Source of the DNA: a virus
Length of the DNA: 64,000 nucleotides
Virus record (IMG/VR): IMGVR_UViG_3300032323_003754
Span: 19,214 to 83,213 of that record
Reading direction: 5' to 3' (one strand)
The notes under the pieces are model-generated. The model ran no database searches. It worked only from the letters and a program-made list of their open reading frames with translations, and was not told the DNA's origin. A program made the position numbers and the translations under genes. Shown here piece after piece: positions 40,248 to 48,322 of the stretch (its first letter is position 1; every line of letters begins with the position of its first letter).

Positions 40248-41003
40248 ATGAAGGAAGTAAAACAAAAAGTTGAAAAACAGATAGAGGTTGTACAAAAATT
40301 TAAAAATAATAATATAAAGCTTCTTGTAGTAGCAGCTCTTTTTATATTAGCGTTTTTACTATATGGTACATTTAGCAATAACTATCACAAAAAAGAAATC
40401 AAAGCTCTTGAGAATGAGATTAGTGTAGTCCAAAAGAAGTTTGATGCTGCAGTAGAAGAAAAAGAAAAATTAAGAGATTCTTCCGAGACCTACGAGGATT
40501 TGGCCAAGGAGGAAGGGATAAGAGCTGACATTTTTAGAGCAAAAGCTGCAAAGGAGAAAAAAGATAAGGAAGCAGCTTTAGCAGCATTACAAAATTTACC
40601 AAAAGATGTGATTGATACATTTTTTATTAAAAGATACGCAGAAGTTCCTAAATCTGACATTGGTTTAGAATTAGACAAAAACGTAGGTAATGCTATAGTT
40701 GTAGAATTAGTTGAAAAAGATCATTTAGTTGGACAATTAGCAACTTCTGAGAATTTGGCAGTAACCCTTACATCCCAGGTTAATACTTTACAGACCTCTT
40801 TAAATTTTTCTAAATTGGCTCTTGTGAGTGCAGATTCTGCAATCGTAGCTAGATCTAAACAATTTGAATTACAACAGCAGGTAAGTAATCTATTAAAACA
40901 AGATTTAAAAGAAGCTAAGAAAAAAGCCTTTTGGAACAAAATAAAAGGAACTGCAGTAGGTGTAGCAGTTGGTTTAACTGTAGGTCTTATTGCAGTAAAA
41001 TAA
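40248..41003 (+). CDS. Membrane-anchored coiled-coil protein, possible spanin
   Basis: A 251-residue protein. After a basic N-terminus there is one clear membrane segment at about residues 24-42 (LLVVAALFILAFLLYGTF). A long charged coiled coil follows (KALENEISVVQKKFDAAVEE), then a short globular part (IDTFFIKRYAEVPKSDIG), and a second coiled coil. The protein ends in a Lys-rich stretch and a Gly/Val-rich hydrophobic terminus (GTAVGVAVGLTVGLIAVK). An N-in/C-out protein with a periplasmic coiled coil suits a spanin-like lysis factor, and the terminal hydrophobic part could engage a second membrane. Alternatively it is a structural scaffold. No endolysin or holin is visible nearby. Confidence 0.5.
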   Translation: MKEVKQKVEKQIEVVQKFKNNNIKLLVVAALFILAFLLYGTFSNNYHKKEIKALENEISVVQKKFDAAVEEKEKLRDSSETYEDLAKEEGIRADIFRAKAAKEKKDKEAALAALQNLPKDVIDTFFIKRYAEVPKSDIGLELDKNVGNAIVVELVEKDHLVGQLATSENLAVTLTSQVNTLQTSLNFSKLALVSADSAIVARSKQFELQQQVSNLLKQDLKEAKKKAFWNKIKGTAVGVAVGLTVGLIAVK

Positions 41004-41090
41004 TTTTTAGCGAATGTCCATAGATAGAAAGCAATCGGTTAAATCCGTGCGGAAATTCGGTATGATATTATTGGATGATAGAAAACTTGA

Positions 41091-41098
41091 TATATAAA
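41091..41098 (+). promoter_or_regulatory. Candidate late promoter (GATATATAAA)
   Basis: Exact TATATAAA preceded by GA, only 5 bp before the ATG at 41104, in a 100-bp intergenic region. If it is a -10 element the mRNA would be nearly leaderless. Confidence 0.5.
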
Positions 41099-41103
41099 AG
41101 AAT

Positions 41104-43440
41104 ATGTCAAGTTTCACCTATACCAGTAAATTCTTTAGTCTAGCTCCTTATTTATTAATGGAGTACAGGTACGGTAGTCAGCCTAATCCTGAATTTCATC
41201 CCGTAAGCTTCGGAGCATCTGCGGTTGGGTTTGAAAAGATAACCAATGGATATTTAAACGGAGCAGTTCAAATCCTTAATAGAGACGAGGATACACAAAC
41301 TACAGGAAACGTAAGGGATAGGAGTTCAGTTCAAATCTCCCAAAACACCTTTGTTAGACTCGATATTGATAGATCTGTCCAGTATTTAGATTATGATGAT
41401 AAATTAACTAATGTATCAAATCTACCGGTAGCATTTGAAAGCAATCTAAACGTTTATTATGATACCGTAAGATATCACTTTTTAAGCGGATTTGATTTTG
41501 GAGCCAGGGACGGAGCTATTCTACAAATTCAATTTTCCGAAAGAAATGGTAAGAAATCTACAGTTTCCCAAATAACATACGAAAAAGGGGATATTGATAT
41601 TACTACACCAAATCCTACCCCTATTTATTTTAATGCTGGTATTTACGATCATTTTATAGAAGTAAAGATCCCATCATATTCACAGATAACTTATGAGTAT
41701 GACACCCAGGTAAATGCTGCTACTGCATCACAAACTACTGCTGCTAAAATAAGCTCTGACGGATCTGGATTTATTAGAAATCAGCCATTTAATGTTACTC
41801 TATTTGAAATAGAATCTACTCAGGATTTAAATGGGTTCTATTATTACCAGACATCCATAAATAGTATAGCTACTATAACTCCTACGGACGAGTATTCTGA
41901 ATTAGCAGCTAACGTAACGGAAAACACAGATTTTGATTACTTCGAATATTATCCTAGCTGGAAAGGTAATTTTATCGAGGATTTCATTTATACTGAAAGT
42001 TCACTTGGAAATATCTATTACATAATACATGACGTAGAGCTGCTTGAGCAGGTTGGATTGAGAAGAATTTCAACACAAAAAATTCAAGTACTTCAGGATA
42101 AGGATTTTAATGCACCATATATTTATAGACCAGTAGTAATGAGCCCAAAGGCAACTAGTTTTTCTATTAATTACTCTATGAGACTAGTTAATAAATTTGA
42201 CAACGTTTCTATACTAAGGGTAGCAACGCTAACAAGCACCGAGGTTGATAAGTATGGACCAGGCATTAAAAAAATCAATCTTTTAAACCAGCCTTATCCA
42301 CAGAAAGTTTATAATAAGGTTGTTGAACCTGTTGTTACCAAAGCATACACACTAAATGTTAATCCAATAGAAAGAGTAATAACTAAATACGTTCCTGCTT
42401 TCTTCGAAAGGGAAAACATAAATATTACGGAAGAGAATCTAACAATAGATAGCCTAGGCGGATTAACACAATCAACTACTTCTGATTCCACTGTCGCTTT
42501 TGGCCAGGGTAAATCCAAAATAGTAGTAAATCCGTATGATAACTATTATAAGTTTAGAATATTTACCAAGAATGATGGAAAAGAAAATACGGTATTAGAT
42601 CTTGGTACTAATTCAGACTTTTATCTAGTTTTTGAAGGAGGAGACAGCAAGACTGTTAGAATTTCAAGTTTATCCGATAGCACCTTCCAAAATCCAAATA
42701 AAGGAGAATTGGTTTTCAGAGTGGTTGAAGCGGATTCTAAAAAAATATCATCCTTTACCGAAAGAAATTTTCACATCGTTTCCAAAACAAATAATGGGAT
42801 AGAAACATCGATCTATCATGGATACTGGATACTTCCTTCGGAGAGAGATCAAAAACCGATTGCCGAACCTGTTGTTACACCAGCTCCAGCACCAACTCCT
42901 GTTGTAATAGCTTCTGTTCAAAACACAACAACACCAGTTGTCGATGTCATTCCACAGCAACCTAAAGATTACTTTGATATAAAAAATGATGCTGTAGTAT
43001 TGAATGTTGAACCTGCTGTAATTAAACAAACACCAGAGGTTCAGCCACCAGTGGTTAAGCCAAGACTTAAAGCAGATCTAGATACCCTTGCTAATCTAAT
43101 TAGCACTGATGAGTCAGCAGGAAAAAGTTTTAGTCAGATTGCAGATTACTATACCGTACCAGGAAATCCTGGAAATCTATTATATGAGGGAATAAGTGTT
43201 ACATTCTTCTTGAATGCAGTTAGGCTGGTACATCCAGATACAGATGGACAAAGAAGCACTCAATTTATCCAATACTCTAATTACCTAGGAGTAATCTATG
43301 AGCCATTTGAAAATCAGAGATATAGCGCAGGAGGCGGAGGTGGAATACCACAGTATTTCAACGATGGAGGATATGGTGTGGATAGAAGGGGATTCAACGA
43401 AAATAATGACTCAGGTCAGGGACAAACTTTTTATTTATAG
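41104..43440 (+). CDS. Virion structural protein with Pro-rich linker (778 aa)
   Basis: A 778-residue protein. The N-terminal 550 residues are beta-rich (FFSLAPYLLMEYRYGS; SNLNVYYDTVRYHFLSGFDF). About 585-655 is a Pro/Val-rich linker (PVVTPAPAPTPVVIASVQNT). A small helical/beta domain follows at 665-745 (LATLI-like DTLANLISTDESAGKSFSQI). The end is Gly-rich and disordered. It starts a unit together with the tube-like gene 6 bp downstream. Probably part of the tail or neck; not recognised further. Confidence 0.55.
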   Translation: MSSFTYTSKFFSLAPYLLMEYRYGSQPNPEFHPVSFGASAVGFEKITNGYLNGAVQILNRDEDTQTTGNVRDRSSVQISQNTFVRLDIDRSVQYLDYDDKLTNVSNLPVAFESNLNVYYDTVRYHFLSGFDFGARDGAILQIQFSERNGKKSTVSQITYEKGDIDITTPNPTPIYFNAGIYDHFIEVKIPSYSQITYEYDTQVNAATASQTTAAKISSDGSGFIRNQPFNVTLFEIESTQDLNGFYYYQTSINSIATITPTDEYSELAANVTENTDFDYFEYYPSWKGNFIEDFIYTESSLGNIYYIIHDVELLEQVGLRRISTQKIQVLQDKDFNAPYIYRPVVMSPKATSFSINYSMRLVNKFDNVSILRVATLTSTEVDKYGPGIKKINLLNQPYPQKVYNKVVEPVVTKAYTLNVNPIERVITKYVPAFFERENINITEENLTIDSLGGLTQSTTSDSTVAFGQGKSKIVVNPYDNYYKFRIFTKNDGKENTVLDLGTNSDFYLVFEGGDSKTVRISSLSDSTFQNPNKGELVFRVVEADSKKISSFTERNFHIVSKTNNGIETSIYHGYWILPSERDQKPIAEPVVTPAPAPTPVVIASVQNTTTPVVDVIPQQPKDYFDIKNDAVVLNVEPAVIKQTPEVQPPVVKPRLKADLDTLANLISTDESAGKSFSQIADYYTVPGNPGNLLYEGISVTFFLNAVRLVHPDTDGQRSTQFIQYSNYLGVIYEPFENQRYSAGGGGGIPQYFNDGGYGVDRRGFNENNDSGQGQTFYL

Positions 43441-43446
43441 TAGGTT

Positions 43447-43998
43447 ATGTTATTAAACTCTAGGCAGAATGGTTTTATATTTAATTTTCCTAAAGGATTC
43501 TTCTCGGATGCTTTAGAGGAAAAATATCATGGCTATGTTAAGAGGATGCCCATTCCTTATGACACATTAAGGGATTTTATGAATTCCACAATTCAACAGG
43601 TTTCATTTCCAACGTTTCAAAGTATAGATAACGTAGAGCAAATTAGGCCAGGAGGATACAAGCAGAATTATAAAAGCTCAACAAACATACAGAATCTGAT
43701 ACAAAGAAATTTCAGTGTTAGTTTTAAACTCGGTGAGGGATTTATCAATTATTGGATTATGTACGAAAGCATTGTTAATTTCCTGGATTTCAGTAACCCA
43801 GAACAGGTTCTTCCAGATTTAACCCTAAGACTTCTTGATCACGAGGGTATAATAATGTCCACTGTTTCTTTCCAGCAACCTATATACACATCTCTGTCAG
43901 AAGCTCAGTTGAACTACTCCAGCACTACTCCTCAATTCTCAACTTTCAGTGTTGGATTTAGATGTAACTATGTAGATATTAAATTGGAGATAGGATAA
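43447..43998 (+). CDS. Tail-tube-like protein (gp19-type fold, tentative)
   Basis: A 183-residue protein. MPIPYDTLRDFMNSTIQQVS is followed by FPTFQ, a loop, NFSVSFKLGEGFINYWIMYE, LTLRLLDHEGIIMSTVSFQQ and a final strand YSSTTPQFSTFSVGFRCNYV. The order (hydrophobic start, I-x-x-V-x-x-P, strand with F-x-L-x-x-G-x-x-N-Y-W, strand with D-x-x-G, then F-x-V-x-F at the end) is that of gp19-like tube or tube-initiator proteins of T4-like phages. The C-terminus converges with the glycosyltransferase gene (adjacent stops, no terminator). Confidence 0.45.
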   Translation: MLLNSRQNGFIFNFPKGFFSDALEEKYHGYVKRMPIPYDTLRDFMNSTIQQVSFPTFQSIDNVEQIRPGGYKQNYKSSTNIQNLIQRNFSVSFKLGEGFINYWIMYESIVNFLDFSNPEQVLPDLTLRLLDHEGIIMSTVSFQQPIYTSLSEAQLNYSSTTPQFSTFSVGFRCNYVDIKLEIG

Positions 43999-44829
43999 TT
44001 ATCTAAAATACCATTCCCTTATTAGGTTATAGAAATCATTATTAGGAAAATCAGCTATATTATGATTTGGAAATGATGATTTTTTAAATAGTGGATCACA
44101 GGAGTAATGTGCAAAATAGTGATTTTCCCTATTAAACCCATTTACGTTTGGAAAATATGTATTATCTTGACTTATACATTTTATTCTATTATTGTGGCAA
44201 GCAATCTGGAATGCCCACATTTGCATCCACCAACCAAAAGGACTTTCTAGATAATTTCTAGCTATTAAGATGCTTAGATCTATAACTTCTTCGATTATTT
44301 TTTTTAATGTTTTAATCCTTATTATAACAGGAACAAATCCTCCATCCATGTATTCATACTCCTTGTGTTTTAGGTATGGTTCAACAACATAGAAATTTTT
44401 CTTGGACGGATCTTTCATAAACATGTGCCAATCCTCGTACATATTACAGGTCACTACTTCTCCTTCACCTGGTAATATACCATCATATTTTTTAAGGGAA
44501 ATTACGTCGCAGTCTACTATACATAAAAATTCTTCCTCATTAAGATCTGATATTATTTGATTGATTGCAAAAAATAAATTTCCTGCGGAAAAATAAGAAT
44601 GATTATCAGATTCAGAAAGAACCGAATGTATGCCCTTTACTATTTTGTAGGGTATATTTATATTCCAGTCTACCTCTTTAACTATGTTCCCGTGCGAATT
44701 TCTATCCACTATTAACAGGGTAGAATTTAATGCTGATTGTGTACCGTATACTTTTTTTTGCGCATATTGGAATAAACTGCTTTGCCACTGAAATAACTTA
44801 TTAGGGGCTGCAACTGGAACGGTTATCAT
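43999..44829 (-). CDS. Glycosyltransferase-like protein (GT-A fold, DXD motif)
   Basis: A 276-residue protein. Beta-strand FLCIVDCDVISLKK places a DXD metal-nucleotide-sugar motif at residues 106-108, as in GT-A glycosyltransferases. Further typical parts: YMDGGFVPVIIRIKTLKKII (acceptor-loop strand), FGWWMQMWAFQIACHN and a late His-rich segment (HYFAHYSCDPLF). The overall pattern recalls peptidyl O-glycosyltransferase-like (HPAT/SGT-type) proteins, but the donor and acceptor cannot be deduced. It could modify phage fibres, host surface glycans or DNA. It lies downstream of the RuvC-like gene (9 bp) on the same strand and is likely co-transcribed from the minus-strand motif at 45515. Confidence 0.6.
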   Translation of the reverse strand: MITVPVAAPNKLFQWQSSLFQYAQKKVYGTQSALNSTLLIVDRNSHGNIVKEVDWNINIPYKIVKGIHSVLSESDNHSYFSAGNLFFAINQIISDLNEEEFLCIVDCDVISLKKYDGILPGEGEVVTCNMYEDWHMFMKDPSKKNFYVVEPYLKHKEYEYMDGGFVPVIIRIKTLKKIIEEVIDLSILIARNYLESPFGWWMQMWAFQIACHNNRIKCISQDNTYFPNVNGFNRENHYFAHYSCDPLFKKSSFPNHNIADFPNNDFYNLIREWYFR

Positions 44830-44838
44830 GTAAATTTT

Positions 44839-45510
44839 TTAGATATTATTTCTTTCGACCTCATTCTTTAAAAATCTTGCTACCCAGATTGAATCGATTA
44901 TATCTTCAGTTGGTTTCTTTACAGTACCGCTTTTAGTCACCATCATTTCTTTCTTTTCCTTGATTAGGGTTATAAATTCTGAATTAACCTCTGTTTGTGA
45001 GCAAAGAGAATCGTACATGTCTATCTTTTTAAAATTTCCCTTACCTGCAAACTTTTTAATTGCAGTTGGGGAAAATACAAAAAATCTCCCCGAATCATTT
45101 CCAAGTATTTTTAGTATCTCACTTCTTAGTATTCCCGTCAGCATGGAAATATCAATAAGGCTATTTCCGGGCGAACCGAAAGAAATGCCCTCCATTCCTA
45201 TATACACATCGTCATCATCCCCTATAGATTCGATTATAGCATCCTTTATCTCATTAGCTAGAGATACGAAGTTGGATATTTTTTCCCTCTCTCTAATGTG
45301 ATATTCTTTGGATTTATCCAGCTCTTTATTTTTTAGAATCATCTTTAATTCACTGCACTCCCCGAGAAGTGTAAAGTGGTCGTTTCTGCTAAAAATCTTT
45401 TCTATATTATTGTCCGTCTTAAACACTGAGACCAAATTCACTGAATTTTCCCTCAAAATGCATATCCCGGTTGAATTTAAACTCAAATCTATTCCTATAA
45501 TTGTTTTCAT
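44839..45510 (-). CDS. RuvC-like Holliday junction resolvase
   Basis: A 223-residue RNase H-fold nuclease. Catalytic acidic residues in order: D8 in IIGIDLSLNSTG, E107 in YIGMEGISFG, and D203/D206 in TEDIIDSIWVARFL. SLIDISMLTGILRSEI and FSPTAIKKFAGKG match the RuvC substrate-binding helix and lysine-containing loop. It takes the place of T4 endonuclease VII for resolving branched DNA before packaging. The region around residues 25-80 is longer than in bacterial RuvC. ATG at 45510, with a TATATAAA motif 4 bp upstream on its own strand. Confidence 0.85.
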   Translation of the reverse strand: MKTIIGIDLSLNSTGICILRENSVNLVSVFKTDNNIEKIFSRNDHFTLLGECSELKMILKNKELDKSKEYHIREREKISNFVSLANEIKDAIIESIGDDDDVYIGMEGISFGSPGNSLIDISMLTGILRSEILKILGNDSGRFFVFSPTAIKKFAGKGNFKKIDMYDSLCSQTEVNSEFITLIKEKKEMMVTKSGTVKKPTEDIIDSIWVARFLKNEVERNNI

Positions 45511-45514
45511 ATTC

Positions 45515-45522
45515 TTTATATA
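45515..45522 (-). promoter_or_regulatory. Candidate late promoter on the minus strand (TATATAAA)
   Basis: The reverse complement reads GGTATATAAAGAATATG: an exact TATATAAA 4 bp before the resolvase start. Its presence in the correct orientation on the other strand supports a real signal rather than AT-rich chance. Confidence 0.5.
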
Positions 45523-45608
45523 CCTTGGATATATAGATGGAACTTTTTGAGACAGTTAGGTATAACTTAGGAATCAATTTTAGTTAATTTAAAAAATTTA
45601 GAAAAAAC

Positions 45609-46595
45609 ATGGAAAATTTTGACATTTTTAGCCTGGACAACGAGGACTTCTTAAAGCCAGAACCAGCATCAACAGGAACAGGAGATGCTAACATTTACAA
45701 ACCTTATCCTGAATTAGGAAAGGACGGGGTATACAAATCCCTTATTAGATTTCTACCTAACGTAGCAAATCCTAAAAAATCCAAAATCCACAAATATTAT
45801 GTTTGGTTGAAAGACCCAGTAGACAATAGCAATTTCGTTGCAGATTGTCCTTCTACTGTTGGTAAAAAATCAATTCTGAAAGATATTTTTTGGAAATTGA
45901 AGAATTCCCCATCTGCTAAAGATCAGGAATTAGCAAAATCATTTGCTAGAAAAGAAGATTATTATTCTTTAATCCAAGTCGTTAAAGATCCTAATAAGCC
46001 TGAATTAGAGGGTAAAATTATGGTTTTTAAATTCGGTAAAAAGGTTGCAGATATGATCGAGCAACAAATTAAACCGGAATATGGTACACCATGTAATCCT
46101 TTCGATTTGTTCGAAGGTAAAAACTTTGGTGTTCATGTAAGAAAAGTTGGAGACTGGAATAATTATGACCTCTGTCAATTTGTTGGCGAAAAAGAGGGAA
46201 TCAGAATTAATGGTAAACAAGTTGAAAAAACAGATGCTGATCAAAAGCTAATCATCGATTATTTGAAAGATGGTCCACAGGATCTTGTTGAAAAATACGA
46301 TTACAAGGAATGGACAGACGAGGATAGAGATAAGATTACGTCTATTATCAGAAATATTGTACCAGACGGAAGAATGGTAGCTGAGATTCTATCAGGATCC
46401 CCTGATTCTAAACCATCATATCAAGCTGCTTCTAGTTCTAATAATCCACTTAAAAACGAAGCTAAGAAAAGTCCATCACCTGCTGACGATTTCTTCGGTG
46501 AAACCAAATCCGACGAGGAGGAAGAAGCACCAAGATCGTCTCCTAAAAAGGCAGCATCCTCAGGTAGCTTAGATGATTTATACAACGATCTTTAA
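45609..46595 (+). CDS. Single-stranded DNA-binding protein, gp32-like
   Basis: A 328-residue homologue of T4 gp32 with the OB-fold core: KSLIRFLPNVANPKKSKIHK (T4: AVIRFLP), FVADCPSTVGKKS (ENCLSTIG), ARKEDYYSLIQVVKD (RLSYYANIVVVKD), MVFKFGKKV, PFDLFEGKNFGVHVRKVGDW. The C-terminal tail is acidic (KSDEEEEAPRS) and ends GSLDDLYNDL, the part that in T4 recruits replication partners. T4 zinc ligands His64/Cys77/Cys87/Cys90 are not kept: only H61 and C80 remain in that region. It heads the replication operon. Confidence 0.9.
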   Translation: MENFDIFSLDNEDFLKPEPASTGTGDANIYKPYPELGKDGVYKSLIRFLPNVANPKKSKIHKYYVWLKDPVDNSNFVADCPSTVGKKSILKDIFWKLKNSPSAKDQELAKSFARKEDYYSLIQVVKDPNKPELEGKIMVFKFGKKVADMIEQQIKPEYGTPCNPFDLFEGKNFGVHVRKVGDWNNYDLCQFVGEKEGIRINGKQVEKTDADQKLIIDYLKDGPQDLVEKYDYKEWTDEDRDKITSIIRNIVPDGRMVAEILSGSPDSKPSYQAASSSNNPLKNEAKKSPSPADDFFGETKSDEEEEAPRSSPKKAASSGSLDDLYNDL

Positions 46596-46615
46596 TATTC
46601 AAAATATGAGATCGT

Positions 46616-47668
46616 ATGCAAAAGCTAGGACTAGAAGAGGTAAAGGGTCTTGTAACTAAGATCCTGGAGAAATCTTTTCCGGGTAATTCCGGAAAGCAAA
46701 AGATCTATTCCTCTACCAACAGATTAAATTTTTCTTGTCCGTATTGCGGAGACTCAAATGATCCACGTAAAAAGAGAGGCAATCTTTATTTAGATAGCCT
46801 CTCTTTTAAATGTTATAACGGTGGATGTGGTCAATTTAGGGATTTTATTGGTTTATTATATGACCACGAACTGTCCCGTGAATTAAGTATTGAACAGCTC
46901 GAAGAAGCTAAGAACACAATCACACTTAAGAAAAGTAACAGGAGGATCTCTGCAAACGTTGATGTTTTTATTCTTGAGAATTACAAAGAGGTTTTAGTCG
47001 AAAGAGAAACTTACAAAAACAAGCTTAAACTTATAGAGTTACCAAGGCCTGTTAAAGAATATTTAACAAGCAGGAATCAGATTGTGGATGAAAGATATCT
47101 TTATTGCCCTATTAAAAAGTCAATACACATTCTAAATCTAACATCCGATGGTAAGTATATACTAGGACTACAGCTTAGAAACATGAAAAAGAATGCGGTT
47201 AACAAGTACTTCACTTACAAGCTAAGTGGTATACATAAGAACTTGCTAAGGAATTTTGATCCCGCCATTATATCAAAGGCAGAGGAGCTTGATCCTATTT
47301 CTTTGGTGTTTGGGTTTTCAACTGTCAACCTAGATGAAACAGTTACTATCTTTGAAGGACCTCTGGATTCATTTCTTTTTCCTAATGCTGTTGCACTTTG
47401 TTCTATCAATAATCCATTTCCGTTTGACATACCAAACAAAAGATGGTTCTATGACGGAGATGAAGCTGGAAGGGATGCTCTTAGAAAAAAATTATCGATA
47501 GGTGACACAGTATTTCTCTGGGACAAATTTATAAAAGAAAATGATTTACCAGAAAGAGATAAATGGGATTTGAACGATCTAGTAAATTATCTTAGAGAAT
47601 CTGGAAAGAAAATCAAAAGATTAGAAAAATATTTTAGCAACGAACAATGGGATTTAATTGGAATTTAA
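46616..47668 (+). CDS. DNA primase, DnaG/gp61-like
   Basis: A 350-residue primase. N-terminal zinc ribbon: C41-x2-C44 (CPYCGD) and C66-x4-C71 (KCYNGGC). Then a helical region, followed by a Toprim domain with the glutamate in TVTIFEGPLDSFLFPNAVAL and the DGD in RWFYDGDEAGRDALRKKL. It is similar in size to T4 gp61, which makes short primers together with the gp41 helicase (not in this window). Its end overlaps the next ORF by 22 bp, as in a compact operon. Confidence 0.9.
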   Translation: MQKLGLEEVKGLVTKILEKSFPGNSGKQKIYSSTNRLNFSCPYCGDSNDPRKKRGNLYLDSLSFKCYNGGCGQFRDFIGLLYDHELSRELSIEQLEEAKNTITLKKSNRRISANVDVFILENYKEVLVERETYKNKLKLIELPRPVKEYLTSRNQIVDERYLYCPIKKSIHILNLTSDGKYILGLQLRNMKKNAVNKYFTYKLSGIHKNLLRNFDPAIISKAEELDPISLVFGFSTVNLDETVTIFEGPLDSFLFPNAVALCSINNPFPFDIPNKRWFYDGDEAGRDALRKKLSIGDTVFLWDKFIKENDLPERDKWDLNDLVNYLRESGKKIKRLEKYFSNEQWDLIGI

Positions 47669-47874
47669 CAAAGGAGGAAATCGAGGCAATAGAACATAAA
47701 AAATCTTTGCTGAAAGTTCCAGTATCATACATGGTAGATTCTGATCTGGAAATACCAGATCTTGAAAATAATTTTACACCTAATGAGGTAAAGGTATCTA
47801 AAAGATTAAAGACTGAAGTTGTTGATATAAAGAAAAATAAAACTAAAAATAAAAGTAATAAACTGTATGAGTAG
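47647..47874 (+). CDS. Small unknown protein in the recombination operon (75 aa)
   Basis: A 75-residue protein whose start lies within the end of the primase gene and whose stop overlaps the UvsY-like start by 8 bp. That arrangement supports a real, coupled gene. N-terminal helix (LTKEEIEAIEHKKSLLKVP), a central acidic stretch, and a Lys-rich C-terminus (DIKKNKTKNKSNK) that may touch nucleic acid. No family recognised. Confidence 0.55.
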   Translation: MGFNWNLTKEEIEAIEHKKSLLKVPVSYMVDSDLEIPDLENNFTPNEVKVSKRLKTEVVDIKKNKTKNKSNKLYE

Positions 47875-48313
47875 CGAACCACAATCAGAAATGGAATCAC
47901 AGTTTGGAGAAGAAAGATCTGAATGGACCGAAAGAGTAAGAGAACTTTCTATCAGAATGAAAAACATCAGAGAAATCGGGGAGGTTCAGGTTGAACTTTA
48001 TTCTGATCGTCAAAGGCTCTTAGAATACGCATACAAACTTGGACAGATCCTTACTAGATTAAATAGTAAGTATAGAGCTGAGCGTAGAACTAAAATGGTT
48101 TATTATTCCGAAGAACATAACACAAGATATGGAGCCAACGAAAAAACATCGCTGATTGATGGAGATTTAGCGGACATAAAAAGAAAGATAGATTTAGTTG
48201 ACAATCACATGAGTTTTGTGAATGAGACAACAAAAACTGTCGACCATATGTTATATGGTATAAAATCCAGAATTTCGCTTGAAGAATTCATGCGCGGAGG
48301 AGGATTAAAATAA
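47867..48313 (+). CDS. uvsY: Recombination mediator, UvsY-like
   Basis: A 148-residue, helical protein. In T4, UvsY loads UvsX recombinase onto gp32-covered DNA. The spacing of RRTKMVYYSE (T4: KARLDYYSG), a run of helix with D-x-x-x-x-x-K-x-x-x-x (LADIKRKIDLVDNHMSFVNE) and the last helix MLYGIKSRISLEEFMRGGG (T4: DAIKSRGFAIKHIQDMRAFE) fits the family. It lies between primase and UvsW, a place consistent with T4 recombination genes. Sequence similarity by eye is modest, so the name is probable but not certain. UvsX itself is not in this window. Confidence 0.6.
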   Translation: MSSEPQSEMESQFGEERSEWTERVRELSIRMKNIREIGEVQVELYSDRQRLLEYAYKLGQILTRLNSKYRAERRTKMVYYSEEHNTRYGANEKTSLIDGDLADIKRKIDLVDNHMSFVNETTKTVDHMLYGIKSRISLEEFMRGGGLK

Positions 48314-48322
48314 AAACATTAA

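Noticed and set aside
41014-41097. 27-codon ORF in the 100-bp gap before 41104
   Set aside because: Very short, and its stop lies inside the TATATAAA promoter-like motif; no independent support.
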